Positions 1 to 9,087 are shown, numbered from the stretch's first letter. The stretch: 44,211 nt of DNA from Phycisphaerales bacterium (GCA_028291615.1 JAQGHM010000128.1:1-44211); one strand, 5' to 3'. Made by a program: numbers and translations. The notes: generated by a model from the sequence alone, not told the origin.

Positions 1-2588
1 TCGAAGCCTTCGTTAGCGACACCTCCGCCAATGCTTACGAAAAGGTCGTCGATCGCCTTCTCGCCTCCCCCCAATACGGCGAGCACCGCGCCCGATACTG
101 GCTCGACGCCGCCCGCTACGCCGACACCCACGGCCTCCACTTCGACAACGAACGCTCCATGTGGCCCTACCGCGAGTGGGTCATCAAATCCCTCAACGCC
201 AACATGCCCTTCGACCGCTTTACAATAGAACAACTCGCCGGCGACCTCCTCCCCAACCGCACCATCGAGCAACAGATCGCCTCCGGCTTCAACCGGTGCA
301 ACGAAACCACCAACGAAGGCGGCACCATCCTCGAGGAAAACCTCGTCTCCTACACCCGCGACCGCACCGAAACCAGCGCCCGCGTCTGGCTGGGCCTGAC
401 CTATAACTGCGCCGTCTGCCACGACCACAAGTTTGATCCAATAAGCCAAAAGGATTTCTATTCTCTCTCAGCCTTCTTCAACAATTCAACGATGGGCGCC
501 CTCGACGGCAACATCAAAGACACGCCCCCCGTCGCCATCCTTCCCGCCGCCGCTGACCGCGCCCGCTGGGAGCAATTAACCGCCCAGCTTTCCGGCGTTC
601 GCAAGCAAATCGATCAGCGCCGCCTAGCCGCCCGCCCCGAGTTCGACCAGTGGCTCGCCGCAGCCGACCCCCAAGCCGTCCGCGCCGCCATCCCCACCGC
701 TGGCCTGCTCGTCCACGCCCCCCTGGACGACGGCAAGGGCAAGACCACCAAGGTCTCAGTCGATGGCGAAGATCGCGACGTCCCCCTGACCGCCACCGCT
801 CAGTGGAAGGCCGGCCAGATCGCTGCCAAAGCGCCCTTCGCCTCCGAAATGGGCATCGCCGAGATCTCCGACGCCGGCGATTTTGGCCAGAAGCAATCCT
901 TCACCGCCGCCGCCTGGGCCAAGATCCCCGTCCGCACCACCGGCGCAGTCGTCGCCCGCATGGACGAAAAGGACAATTATCGCGGCTGGGACCTCTGGAT
1001 CGAGAACGACCGCCTGGCCTCCCACATCATCCACCGCTGGCAGGAGAACGCGATCAAAGTCGTTTCCACCAAAACCCTCGACTCCAAGCAGTGGCACCAT
1101 CTCTGCGTCACCTACGACGGCACCGGCAAAGCAGCCGGCGTCAAGCTCTACGTCGACGGCGAACCCCAGGCGACGAAGGTAGACCAGGACTCCCTCAACG
1201 GCACCTTGAAGACAAAGGTCCCCTTCAGAATCGGCCAGCGCTCCGTCGCCCAGGGCATCAAAGGCCTGAGCGTCCAGGACGTCCGCCTCTACGAAGGAGC
1301 CCTCGCCCCCGGCGCAGTCCGCCAACTCGCCCGCTCCACGCGCGTCGCCGCGGTCGTTTCCAAGCCCGCCGACAACCGCACCGAACCTGAAAAGAAAGAC
1401 CTCTACGAATGGTGGCTCGGCGCCAGCGATCCAAAAACGATCGAGCTCGCCGCCCAGATCCTCCCCTTCGAAAAAGAAGAAGCCGAGATCAAATCCCGCG
1501 GCGCAGCCACGCTGGTCATGGAAGAAAAAACCGAACCCGCCGCCGCCTTCGTCCTCTATCGCGGCGAATACGACAAGCGCCGCGACCCGGTCACCGCCGC
1601 CACACCCGGCGCATTGCCTCCATTCCCCGAGAACGCCCCGCACAATCGTCTCGGCCTAGCGCATTGGCTCCTCCGCCCCGAAAACCCGCTCACTGCGCGC
1701 GTGACCGTTAACCGCTTCTGGCAGGAACTCTTTGGCGCTGGAATAGTGAAGACCTCCGAAGACTTCGGCCTCATGGGCGAAGCGCCCAGCCACCCAGAGC
1801 TCCTGGATTGGCTCGCCGTCGATTTCCGCGAATCGGGCTGGGACATGAAGCGCTTCTTCAAGCTAGTCGTGATGTCCAACGCCTACCGTCAGGCCGCCAC
1901 CGTCACCCTCGAGAAAATCGCCGCCGACCCCGAAAACCGCCTCCTCTCCCGCGGCCCGCGCTACCGCCTCGACGCCGAAACCCTCCGTGACAACGCACTC
2001 GCCGCCAGTGGCCTACTCGTCCAGAAAATCGGCGGCCCCAGCGTCAAACCGTACCAGCCCTCAGGCGTATGGGAAGCCGTCGCCATGCCCGAAAGCAACA
2101 CGCGAAACTACAAACCCGACACCGGCGAAGGCCTCTACCGCCGCAGCATGTACACCTTCTGGAAACGCGCCGCCCCACCCGCCTCAATGGAAATCCTAAA
2201 CGCCCCCACCCGCGAAACCTGCACCGTCCGCCGCGATCGCACCGACACGCCCCTGCAAGCCCTGGTGACCCTCAACGATCCCCAATTCGTCGAAGCCGCC
2301 CGAAACCTCGCCCAGGTAACCCTCAAAGCAGGCGGCGACGCAGATCAACAACTAGACGTCGCCACGCGCCGCCTCCTGGCCCGCCCCTTCCGCCCCGAAG
2401 AAACCGCAGTAGCCAAAGCAGCCCTCGAAGACCTGCGCACCTATTACACCGCCCACATAGACGACGCGAAAAAGCTCCTGGCCGTAGGCGAATCCAAACC
2501 CGACCCCACCCTGAACCCCGCCGACCACGCCGCCTGGACCATGCTGATCAACCAATTGATGAACCTTGACGAAGTCCTGAACAAGTGA
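1..2588 (+). CDS. DUF1549/DUF1553 (planctomycete cytochrome-type) protein with LamG-like insert, 5' partial
   Basis: The reading frame is open from base 3, so the start lies upstream of the window; about 861 residues are visible. The first ~190 residues match the DUF1549 pattern (YGEHRARYWLDAARYAD, MPFDRFTIEQLAGDLLP, and a CAVCHDHKFDP motif near residue 136 that resembles a haem c CxxCH). Residues ~230-450 look like a LamG/concanavalin-type beta sandwich (QWHHLCVTYDGTGK, VKLYVDGEP). From ~545 to the end is DUF1553 (HNRLGLAHWLLRPENPLTAR, VNRFWQELFGAGIVKT, DTPLQALVTLNDPQFVEAA). Family members are large secreted or envelope proteins of planctomycetes, almost always paired with a DUF1501 protein, as here. 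Their enzymatic role is not established; a link to polysaccharide or sulfated-sugar use is commonly inferred. The N-terminal cytochrome-like part that usually precedes DUF1549 would be outside the window. Confidence 0.93.
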   Translation, partial: EAFVSDTSANAYEKVVDRLLASPQYGEHRARYWLDAARYADTHGLHFDNERSMWPYREWVIKSLNANMPFDRFTIEQLAGDLLPNRTIEQQIASGFNRCNETTNEGGTILEENLVSYTRDRTETSARVWLGLTYNCAVCHDHKFDPISQKDFYSLSAFFNNSTMGALDGNIKDTPPVAILPAAADRARWEQLTAQLSGVRKQIDQRRLAARPEFDQWLAAADPQAVRAAIPTAGLLVHAPLDDGKGKTTKVSVDGEDRDVPLTATAQWKAGQIAAKAPFASEMGIAEISDAGDFGQKQSFTAAAWAKIPVRTTGAVVARMDEKDNYRGWDLWIENDRLASHIIHRWQENAIKVVSTKTLDSKQWHHLCVTYDGTGKAAGVKLYVDGEPQATKVDQDSLNGTLKTKVPFRIGQRSVAQGIKGLSVQDVRLYEGALAPGAVRQLARSTRVAAVVSKPADNRTEPEKKDLYEWWLGASDPKTIELAAQILPFEKEEAEIKSRGAATLVMEEKTEPAAAFVLYRGEYDKRRDPVTAATPGALPPFPENAPHNRLGLAHWLLRPENPLTARVTVNRFWQELFGAGIVKTSEDFGLMGEAPSHPELLDWLAVDFRESGWDMKRFFKLVVMSNAYRQAATVTLEKIAADPENRLLSRGPRYRLDAETLRDNALAASGLLVQKIGGPSVKPYQPSGVWEAVAMPESNTRNYKPDTGEGLYRRSMYTFWKRAAPPASMEILNAPTRETCTVRRDRTDTPLQALVTLNDPQFVEAARNLAQVTLKAGGDADQQLDVATRRLLARPFRPEETAVAKAALEDLRTYYTAHIDDAKKLLAVGESKPDPTLNPADHAAWTMLINQLMNLDEVLNK

Positions 2589-2598
2589 AGAAACAACG

Positions 2599-2692
2599 GT
2601 CATCCTGAGGGAGTTTCAACGACCGAAGGAACTGCACGGAAGTCGAAGCCATTTTACTTCCAGCCAGATCCTTCGGAGTAACTCAGGATGAC
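2599..2692. repeat. Imperfect inverted repeat between DUF1553 and DUF1501 genes
   Basis: GTCATCCTGAG (2599-2609) is matched by CTCAGGATGAC (2682-2692). Inside it CCGAAGGA (2623-2630) is matched by TCCTTCGG (2669-2676), so the segment can fold into a long interrupted hairpin. The sequence resembles the dispersed GTCATCCTGAG...GAAGGATCT repeats seen between genes in many environmental bacterial genomes. It contains no coding signal. Confidence 0.7.
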
Positions 2693-2725
2693 GGTATGAC
2701 GAGTGCCGTCGTTTGAGGAACCACC

Positions 2726-4204
2726 ATGAACCCCTTCCAAGACTACATCCGCTACGAAACCCGCCGCCAATTCCTAACCCGCGGCAAAAACGCCTTGGGC
2801 ACCGCCGCCCTAGCCTCCCTCCTCGGCAGCGCCTCCACCGCCCGCGCCGCCACCCAATCGTCAATCGGCAATTCTCAATCGGCAATTCGCAACCTCCTCC
2901 CCCACTTCGCCCCCAAAGCCAAAAACGTCATCTACCTCCACATGGTCGGCGGCCCCTCCCAGATGGACCTCTACGACTACAAGCCCGAAATGCAGGCCTA
3001 CTACGACAAGGACCTTCCCGAATCCATCCGCAAAGGCCAGCGCCTCACCACCATGACCTCCGGCCAGGCCCGCTTCCCCATCGCCCCCTCCAAGTACAAG
3101 TTTGCCCAGCACGGCAAGTCCGGCATGTGGGTCTCCGAGCTGCTCCCCTACACGTCGCGCATGGTCGACGACATGTGCTTCATCCGCAGCATGAACACCG
3201 AAGCCATTAACCACGAACCCGCCATCTGCGCCATGCAGACCGGCAACCAGATCACCGGCCGGCCCTGCATCGGCTCATGGGTCTCCTACGGCCTCGGGTC
3301 CCTCAACAACAGCCTCCCCACCTTCGTCGTCCTCGTCGCACGCCCCAGCAACACCGAGCAGATCCAGGCCATCTCCGCCCGCCTCTGGAGCTCCGGCTAC
3401 CTCAGCGGCGAACACGCCGGCGTCGCCTTCCGCAGCGCGGGCGACCCCATCCTCCACATCAACAACCCGCCCGGCGTCCCCACCGACGTCCGCCGCCGCG
3501 GCCTCGACGCCCTCCGCCAACTCAACGAGATGAATTTCAACCTCGTCGGCGACCCCGAAACTCACACCCGCATCCAGCAGTACGAGCTCGCCTTCCGCAT
3601 GCAGGCCAGCGTCCCCGACCTCACCAACATCGCCAGCGAGCCCGCCTCCACCTACCAACTCTACGGCGAAGAAGCCAAGAAGCCCGGCTCCTTCGCCTAC
3701 ACCGCGCTCCTGGCCCGCCGCATGGTCGAGCGAGGCGTCCGCTTCGTCCAAATCTACCTCAACAACTGGGACACCCACTCCAACGTCGCCGGCCGCCTCC
3801 CCTCCCAGTGCAAGGACGTAGACCAAGCCTGCTGGGGCCTGATCCAGGACCTCAAGATGCGCGGCATGCTCGACGACACCCTAATCATCTGGGGCGGCGA
3901 GTTCGGCCGCACCATCTACTCCCAGGGCGGCCTGACCAAGGAAAACTACGGCCGCGACCACCACCCCAGATGCTTCACCATGTGGATGGCCGGCGGCGGC
4001 ACTAAGCCAGGCACCATCTACGGCCAAACCGACGAATTCTCCTACAACATCGTCGCCGACCCAGTCCACGTCCACGACTTCCACGCCACCATCCTCCACC
4101 TCCTCGGCATCGACCACGAACGCTTCACCTACAAATTCCAAGGCCTCGACCAACGCCTCACAGGCGTAGAACCGGCAAAGGTGATTAAGGCGCTGCTTGC
4201 GTGA
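2726..4204 (+). CDS. DUF1501 domain protein (sulfatase-like fold, Tat-exported)
   Basis: This 492-residue protein starts at ATG 2726, preceded by GAGGAACCACC as a ribosome site. The N-terminus has a twin-arginine motif (RRQFL, residues 13-17) and an Ala-rich hydrophobic stretch ending near ARAA, which points to Tat export. The rest is typical DUF1501: VIYLHMVGGPSQMDLYDYKP, GMWVSELLPYTSRMVDDMCF, the INHEPAICAMQTG segment, and a late FGRT...GRDHHPRCFTMWMAGGG segment. DUF1501 has an alkaline-phosphatase/sulfatase-like fold but is generally of unknown function. It follows the DUF1553 gene on the same strand, the standard planctomycete pair, and the two presumably act together in the envelope or periplasm. 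One oddity is a tandem 14-base duplication just after the signal peptide (see 2861-2888). Confidence 0.95.
   Translation: MNPFQDYIRYETRRQFLTRGKNALGTAALASLLGSASTARAATQSSIGNSQSAIRNLLPHFAPKAKNVIYLHMVGGPSQMDLYDYKPEMQAYYDKDLPESIRKGQRLTTMTSGQARFPIAPSKYKFAQHGKSGMWVSELLPYTSRMVDDMCFIRSMNTEAINHEPAICAMQTGNQITGRPCIGSWVSYGLGSLNNSLPTFVVLVARPSNTEQIQAISARLWSSGYLSGEHAGVAFRSAGDPILHINNPPGVPTDVRRRGLDALRQLNEMNFNLVGDPETHTRIQQYELAFRMQASVPDLTNIASEPASTYQLYGEEAKKPGSFAYTALLARRMVERGVRFVQIYLNNWDTHSNVAGRLPSQCKDVDQACWGLIQDLKMRGMLDDTLIIWGGEFGRTIYSQGGLTKENYGRDHHPRCFTMWMAGGGTKPGTIYGQTDEFSYNIVADPVHVHDFHATILHLLGIDHERFTYKFQGLDQRLTGVEPAKVIKALLA
2861..2888. repeat. Perfect tandem 14-mer inside the DUF1501 gene
   Basis: TCAATCGGCAATTC occurs twice back to back (2861-2874 and 2875-2888) and is preceded by a partial copy (CAATCG). 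It encodes SSIGNSQSAIRN in the linker between the Tat signal and the mature domain. The frame stays open although 28 bases is not a multiple of three. The peptide does not look like the surrounding protein, which suggests an inserted dispersed repeat that the linker tolerated. Confidence 0.75.
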
Positions 4205-4211
4205 TGATCGA

Positions 4212-4269
4212 TAGTGCAACCATCGCACTACCGATTAATAAATGGTGGGGTAGACATTCTTGTCTGCCC
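4212..4269. terminator. Two hairpins between convergent DUF1501 and alr genes
   Basis: TAGTGC (4212-4217) pairs with GCACTA (4225-4230). GGGTAGACA (4248-4256) pairs with TGTCTGCCC (4261-4269) around a TTCT loop, with one G-T pair. Lying between two gene ends they may stop transcription from both sides, but there is no clean T-tract. The second hairpin also resembles a dispersed intergenic repeat. Confidence 0.4.
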
Positions 4270-4292
4270 TTGCCTCCCTGTCTTTAGTCTCC

Positions 4293-5231
4293 TTAACCAA
4301 CGTATCCCCGCTCCCCCATCCCCGCCATCACCAGCACCACCTGATGCGGCGTCGCCTCCCACGCAAACGCCACCTCCGCCTCACTCAACCCCTCCCCCAG
4401 CAGCACCACCTCATCCCCCATCCGATCCCCCTCATCCAGCGTCACATAAGCCGACTGCATCCCAATCTCCGTAATCCGCTGCCGCTGCCCGTTCACCATC
4501 ACCGGCCCAAGCCGCAGCCCGTGCGAATACCCCGCTAGAATCACCCCATGAAACCCGCTCTCGCTCCGCCACCCCCCATACCCGATCGCCCCCGCCGACC
4601 GCCGCACATCCGCCAGCCGCGCGCTCGTCCGCACCGCCCCCCGATAAAGCGCCAGCCCCGGCCGCACCGCATCAAGCCGCGCCTCCGGCTCTTCCAGCAG
4701 CCCCGTCGCAGCAGCATGAAGCCGAACGGTCCGCCCCGCCGTCGCCTCGCGCAACCGCCGCACATGCTCCACCCGCGTCGCATGCGTAAACGCTTCATCA
4801 ATCCCACCCGCCTCCATCACCGCCCCCACATCCGCCGCCGCACAAGCAAACCGCTGCATCCCCGTATCCACGCAAAGCACCGGCGACGCACCCGCCAGCG
4901 CCAGCGCCTGCGCCACCGTCGAAACCGCCGGCCGAACATGCGCCGCCAACCACCGCCCCACATCCAGCGTAGAAGGCGGCCCCAGCGCAATCGCCGGCTT
5001 GCCCGTCAATTCCCACAACCCCACCGCCTCCGCCTCTTCAAGCGCAAACACGCAAAATCCCGCCACCCCATCCACCCCCGCCAGCGCCGCCGCAACCCGC
5101 CCCGCCCCCAGCCCATACGCATCCGCCTTGATCGTCGCCCAGACCGGCACCCCCACCCGCGCCGCGACCTCTTCCGCATTCTGCCGCACCCGCGAAAGGT
5201 CGATCGTCACATTCACATGAGGCGAAGTCAT
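4293..5231 (-). CDS. alr: Alanine racemase (short form)
   Basis: This PLP-dependent racemase interconverts L- and D-alanine for peptidoglycan. The start at 5231 (MTSPHVNVTIDLSRVR) is preferred because the family begins just before the IDLSxLxxN motif; a longer frame upstream to 5435 would overlap the divergent gene at 5325. The PLP lysine is K35 in IKADAYG. CVDTGMQR matches the KIDTGMxR segment, LDAVRPGLALYR is the dimer and substrate loop, and AGYSHG near residue 235 occupies the place of the catalytic tyrosine loop (usually VGYGDG). At 312 residues it is shorter than the usual 360-380; the shortfall lies mainly between DTGMQR and LDAVRPG, where the HxANS segment is reduced to LHAAATG. The fold assignment is solid. 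Full activity is less certain. Confidence 0.85.
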   Translation of the reverse strand: MTSPHVNVTIDLSRVRQNAEEVAARVGVPVWATIKADAYGLGAGRVAAALAGVDGVAGFCVFALEEAEAVGLWELTGKPAIALGPPSTLDVGRWLAAHVRPAVSTVAQALALAGASPVLCVDTGMQRFACAAADVGAVMEAGGIDEAFTHATRVEHVRRLREATAGRTVRLHAAATGLLEEPEARLDAVRPGLALYRGAVRTSARLADVRRSAGAIGYGGWRSESGFHGVILAGYSHGLRLGPVMVNGQRQRITEIGMQSAYVTLDEGDRMGDEVVLLGEGLSEAEVAFAWEATPHQVVLVMAGMGERGYVG

Positions 5232-5312
5232 CCGTGCGATTGAATCGAAACCGCGGCGCGACGTCAAATGCGTTCTTAACAGAACCCTCGCCTCCCTCTT
5301 ATTCTTGCCCCC

Positions 5313-5318
5313 TACTCT
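5313..5318 (+). promoter_or_regulatory. Leaderless-type -10 box of phosphodiesterase gene
   Basis: TACTCT ends six bases before ATG 5325, so a transcript starting at the normal distance would begin at or next to the start codon. No convincing -35 box was found. The same arrangement recurs at several other genes in this window. Confidence 0.45.
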
Positions 5319-5324
5319 GCCCCC

Positions 5325-6449
5325 ATGCTGATTCGAACCCCGTCGCTCGCCGTCGCGATGATCCTCGCATTTCTTCTCTGCGCCCTCTGCGTCGTCGCAA
5401 CGCGAGCCGACAGCACGCGCGAGGCCACCACGCAATCAACCACCCAGCCCACCCCGCCCCGGCCGGCCAAGCCCGCCACCCGCCCCGTCCGCCAAATCAA
5501 CCGCGTCCTCCTCATCAGCGTCGATGGCCTCCGCCCCGACCTCCTCGCCCGCGCCTACGCCCCCAACGTCCGCGGCCTCATGAACGCCGGCAGCTTCACC
5601 CTCTGGGCACGCACCACCGCCGCCGCCGTCACCCTCCCCTCCCACGTCTCCATGCTCACCGGCGTCACCCCCGCCAAACATCAGATCGCCTGGAACACCG
5701 ATCTCCCCCTCGCCAAACCCGTCTACCCCAAAGGCAGAACCCTCTTCGACATCGCCAAGTCCTACGGCTACTCCACCGCCATGGTCGCCGGCAAATCCAA
5801 GTTCGAAATCTTCGAACGCCCCAACTCGATCGACTGGTGCTGGGTCTCACCCAAAGAAGCGTCCCCCACCACCAAGCCCTCAAAAAAGTTTAGCGGCATG
5901 CCCGAAGGGCCGCTCTCCACCCCCGCCGATGAAGAATGGCCCGACGATTCCACAAAAGCCAAAAAGGAAAAGCTCTCCGACGCCATCGTCGCCGAGCAAG
6001 CCGTCCAGATCATCCATGATCACCGCCCCGACGTCCTCTTCGTCCACTTCCCCCACGTCGATAACGTCGGCCACATGTCCGGCTGGGGAACCCCCGAGCA
6101 GATCGACGCCGTCGAAGAAGCCGACGCCGCCGTCGGCTCCGTCCTCCGCGCCATCTCCGACGCCGGCCTAATGGAATCAACGCTCATCATCCTCACCGCC
6201 GACCACGGCGGCGCAGGCCGAGGTCACGGCGCAGACGACCCCCGCAGCCGCCACATCCCCTGGATCGCCGCCGGCCCCGGCATCCGCCGAAACTTCGACC
6301 TCACCCGCTACCCCGAACTCACTCTCAACACCGAAGACACCTTCGCCACCGCCTGCTACTTCCTCGGCATGACGCCTTCATCCAGAATCGACGGCAAACC
6401 CGTCCGAGAAATCCTCCGCCTCGACGAACTCCTCCAAGCCGGCCGCTAA
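5325..6449 (+). CDS. Secreted type I phosphodiesterase/nucleotide pyrophosphatase (alkaline phosphatase superfamily)
   Basis: This 374-residue protein has a signal peptide (AMILAFLLCALCVVATRADS) and a Thr/Pro-rich linker. It continues with the catalytic core of the alkaline phosphatase superfamily. Asp67 in ISVDGLRPDLL is a metal ligand, Thr103 in TLPSHVSMLTG is the likely nucleophile, and HFPHVDNVGH near residue 245 and LTADHGGAGRGHG near residue 293 carry the remaining Asp/His ligands. Relatives cleave phosphodiester or pyrophosphate bonds of nucleotides or other substrates outside the cytoplasm; the substrate cannot be told from sequence. It is divergent from alr (93 bases between starts) and convergent with the phytase gene, which also releases phosphate, so a local phosphate-scavenging theme is plausible. 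Confidence 0.9.
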   Translation: MLIRTPSLAVAMILAFLLCALCVVATRADSTREATTQSTTQPTPPRPAKPATRPVRQINRVLLISVDGLRPDLLARAYAPNVRGLMNAGSFTLWARTTAAAVTLPSHVSMLTGVTPAKHQIAWNTDLPLAKPVYPKGRTLFDIAKSYGYSTAMVAGKSKFEIFERPNSIDWCWVSPKEASPTTKPSKKFSGMPEGPLSTPADEEWPDDSTKAKKEKLSDAIVAEQAVQIIHDHRPDVLFVHFPHVDNVGHMSGWGTPEQIDAVEEADAAVGSVLRAISDAGLMESTLIILTADHGGAGRGHGADDPRSRHIPWIAAGPGIRRNFDLTRYPELTLNTEDTFATACYFLGMTPSSRIDGKPVREILRLDELLQAGR

Positions 6450-6464
6450 CCCCAACCGTTTAGC

Positions 6465-6482
6465 CGGCCCGCTTGCGGGCCG
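6465..6482. terminator. GC-rich hairpin between convergent genes
   Basis: CGGCCCG (6465-6471) pairs perfectly with CGGGCCG (6476-6482) around CTTG. It lies between the stops of the phosphodiesterase and phytase genes and could act as a bidirectional terminator or be a dispersed repeat. There is no T-tract on either side. Confidence 0.4.
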
Positions 6483-6518
6483 TGTCCAAACGCAATGTTC
6501 CCCAATCAAGCGCAGAGT

Positions 6519-7634
6519 CTAACGCCTGCGCGGATCCTCACTCGTATCAATCCATAGCCGATCCCCCGCGATATCCTCCCACCGATACAGCTTGAAGTTC
6601 TGATGCCCACCCTTCTTCGACCCGTCCTGCACGATCAGAAACCCCTTCGGAAACGCCGTCGAAGTCGGCCGATTCGTCACCGCGATGCCATCCGTATCGC
6701 TGACGTCATCGATCGCCCCGCCCCTTGGATCAATCGTGCAAACAAAGCCGTTATCACCCTCGCGGGCGTAAACCTTAAACGTGTTGTTCCCCTGGCTCGA
6801 CGCAATCAGATACCCCTTGCCGCCCGCCGCGCAGTAAAGCGTCAGCCCTTCCACATCCGCAGCCAACCCATGCTCGCCAACCTTGGCGATCAACTTCCCC
6901 GCGCTCCCGCCGTCGGGCTCAGCCGAGAATCTCCAGATCCCCACGCGCTCCTCAGCCACGTAAAGCGCACCCGCCTCATCGTCGCAGACGGTCCCCTCCG
7001 TTATCGATTTCAGCTTAAAGGCGCGCACCTTCGTTCCAGCGATCGTGTCGCCCGCCGCCGTTAGTTCGTATTGCTCCTGCGCGCCATTCTTGTTGTTAAC
7101 AAAGGCATAGAACTTGCCCGACTTGCGGCTGTGATAAACGCAAGATCCATAAGGCTCGCTGTGTCCAAAAACCGGGATGAAACCGCCCGCCGTAACATCG
7201 CCAAGCCGCCGCGTCTCCGCATCGATCCGCCAGACCTTCAACCCCAGCGACTTCGAATCGCGACACCCCGCGACCGCAAGGTCCGCGCGCCCCGCCCCCA
7301 GCGGAAAGTCATACACGACGTCCACGTTGTTAGGCCGCGCCCCGTCCGAAACGATCTGCACCTGCCGCCCATCCATCCCATACGAAATCAACCCACCCTG
7401 CTTGTCCGTCCCCAGGATCAGCGATTTACCCGGATCAGTCGGATGCACCCAGATCGCCGGATCGTCCGCCGAATCCCCCTCATGCGGAACAGGCGTAGTC
7501 TCCACAATCGCCAGTGGCGTCACGACGGGCCCGCCGTCCGCAGGCGACCCGCGCGGTGCCGCCAGCGCGAACGCAAGCAAACCGAAAACCACCATCAGCC
7601 CGCACGATACCCAGGAGATTCGCCGAATCTTCAC
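6519..7634 (-). CDS. Beta-propeller phytase, secreted
   Basis: This protein of about 371 residues releases phosphate from phytate (inositol hexakisphosphate) and needs calcium. GTG 7634 is preferred because it places a signal peptide at the N-terminus (a basic KIRR start followed by the hydrophobic LMVVFGLLAFALAA); the frame also allows a GTG at 7706. The mature part opens with the family hallmark EGDSADDPAIWVHPTDP. It continues through blade motifs LILGTDKQGGLISYGMDG, RPNNVDVVYDF, VAEERVGIWRF, ADVEGLTLYC, GYLIASSQGNNTFKVY and DDVSDTDGIAV, which carry the acidic Ca ligands. This is close to the usual family length. It is convergent with the phosphodiesterase gene. The upstream 272 bases to xylA hold no other gene that can be supported. 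Confidence 0.9.
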   Translation of the reverse strand: MKIRRISWVSCGLMVVFGLLAFALAAPRGSPADGGPVVTPLAIVETTPVPHEGDSADDPAIWVHPTDPGKSLILGTDKQGGLISYGMDGRQVQIVSDGARPNNVDVVYDFPLGAGRADLAVAGCRDSKSLGLKVWRIDAETRRLGDVTAGGFIPVFGHSEPYGSCVYHSRKSGKFYAFVNNKNGAQEQYELTAAGDTIAGTKVRAFKLKSITEGTVCDDEAGALYVAEERVGIWRFSAEPDGGSAGKLIAKVGEHGLAADVEGLTLYCAAGGKGYLIASSQGNNTFKVYAREGDNGFVCTIDPRGGAIDDVSDTDGIAVTNRPTSTAFPKGFLIVQDGSKKGGHQNFKLYRWEDIAGDRLWIDTSEDPRRR

Positions 7635-7906
7635 CGCCAAATCGTAACCGATATCGCGCACCCCGGGAGGGCAGGGCTCGACTGGACGGAGCTCGCCGAA
7701 GTCCACCTAAACCGGTCGGGTCACTCCGTCACCCCAAGCGAGTGCTGCGACGTAACATTGACCACGCCGGGTTCGGAGCATCAAGCGACGACCCGGATGC
7801 GAACGCACGACGCGTCCCCTCCTTGATTTCTCCCCCCCGCTAGACGACACTCCCCCCCTCTATTTCCAGCGAAAACCCGTCTCCCGCACCCCACGAAGGA
7901 ACGACC

Positions 7907-9073
7907 ATGCCTGCCTACGACCCCGATCCCAAGATGAAGTTCACCTTCGGCCTCTGGACCATCGCCAACCCCGGCCGCGACCCCTTCGGCGGCCCCACCC
8001 GCGAGACCATCTCCCCCGTGGACGTCGCCAACATCCTCGGCGAAGCCGGCGCCTACGGCATCAATTTCCACGACAACGACCTGATCCCCATCGACGCCTC
8101 CCCCGCCCAAGCCGACACCATTAAAAAAGACTTCAAAAAAGCCCTGAAGCAAAACGGCTTGGTCGTCCCCATGGCAACCACCAACCTCTTCTCCGACCCC
8201 GTCTTCAAAGATGGCGCCTTCACCTCCAACAACGCTAAAATCCGCGCCTACGCCATCCAGAAAACCATGCGCGCCATGGACCTCGGCGCTGAGTTCGGCG
8301 CAAAAATCTACGTCTTCTGGGGCGGCCGCGAAGGCGCTGAATCCGACGCCACCAAAAACCCCATCGACGCCATCAAACGCTTCCGCGAAGCCATCAACTT
8401 CCTCTGCAATTACTCCATTGAGCAAAAGTACGGCTACAAGTTCGCCTTCGAAGCCAAGCCCAACGAACCCCGCGGCCACATCTACTTCGCCGTCACCGGC
8501 TCCTACCTCGCACTAATCCCCACGCTGGACTACCCCGACATGTGCGGCGTCAACCCCGAGTTCGCGCACGAGACCATGGCCGGCCTCAACTTCGTCCACC
8601 ACGTCGCCCAGGCCCTGGAAATGAAAAAGCTCTTCCACATCGACTTAAACGATCAGGAAATGGGCCGCTACGACCAGGACTTCCGCTTCGGCTCCGTCAG
8701 CTACAAAGCCGCCTTCCACTTAGTCAAGCTCCTCGAAGACTACAACTACAACGGCCCCAGACACTTCGACTCCCACGCCTACCGCCAGTCCGACTACCAG
8801 GACGTGAAAGAGTTCGCCAAAGGCTCCATGCGCACCTACATGATCCTCAAGGAAAAAGCCGCCAAGTGGAACGCCGACAAGGAAATCCAAGCCCTAAGAA
8901 ATGAAATCAACCTGGGCGACCCCAACCTCGAAAAACTCACCAAAAAGTACAACTCCGGCAACGCCAAAAAGCTCCTCGAAGCCCCATTAGACCGCACCGA
9001 CCTAGCCAACGCCCGCCTCCCCTACGAGCGCCTCGACCAACTAACCGCCGAAGTAATCCTAGGCACCCGCTAA
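7907..9073 (+). CDS. xylA: Xylose isomerase
   Basis: This 388-residue cytoplasmic TIM-barrel enzyme converts xylose to xylulose (and glucose to fructose), using two divalent metals. The length and the N-terminal KFTFGLWTIANPGRDPFG fit the shorter class I type found in actinobacteria and others. The visible active-site segments are YGINFHDNDLIP (catalytic His), YVFWGGREGAE, FEAKPNEPRGH (metal Glu near residue 182), VNPEFAHETMAGLNF (metal Glu/His) and FHIDLNDQ (metal Asp). The start ATG 7907 has GAAGGAACGACC in front, a good ribosome site. No xylulokinase or xylose regulator is adjacent, so the gene stands alone here. Confidence 0.97.
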   Translation: MPAYDPDPKMKFTFGLWTIANPGRDPFGGPTRETISPVDVANILGEAGAYGINFHDNDLIPIDASPAQADTIKKDFKKALKQNGLVVPMATTNLFSDPVFKDGAFTSNNAKIRAYAIQKTMRAMDLGAEFGAKIYVFWGGREGAESDATKNPIDAIKRFREAINFLCNYSIEQKYGYKFAFEAKPNEPRGHIYFAVTGSYLALIPTLDYPDMCGVNPEFAHETMAGLNFVHHVAQALEMKKLFHIDLNDQEMGRYDQDFRFGSVSYKAAFHLVKLLEDYNYNGPRHFDSHAYRQSDYQDVKEFAKGSMRTYMILKEKAAKWNADKEIQALRNEINLGDPNLEKLTKKYNSGNAKKLLEAPLDRTDLANARLPYERLDQLTAEVILGTR

Positions 9074-9087
9074 CAGATAACAGGTGG

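Noticed and set aside
650-1390. Other long frames overlapping the DUF1553 gene and similar overlaps across the window
   Set aside because: High GC content leaves long frames open on both strands; these give Arg/Pro/Ala-rich sequences without domains and overlap well-supported genes.
5232-5435. Upstream extension of alr
   Set aside because: It would overlap the divergent phosphodiesterase gene and adds no conserved alanine racemase residues.
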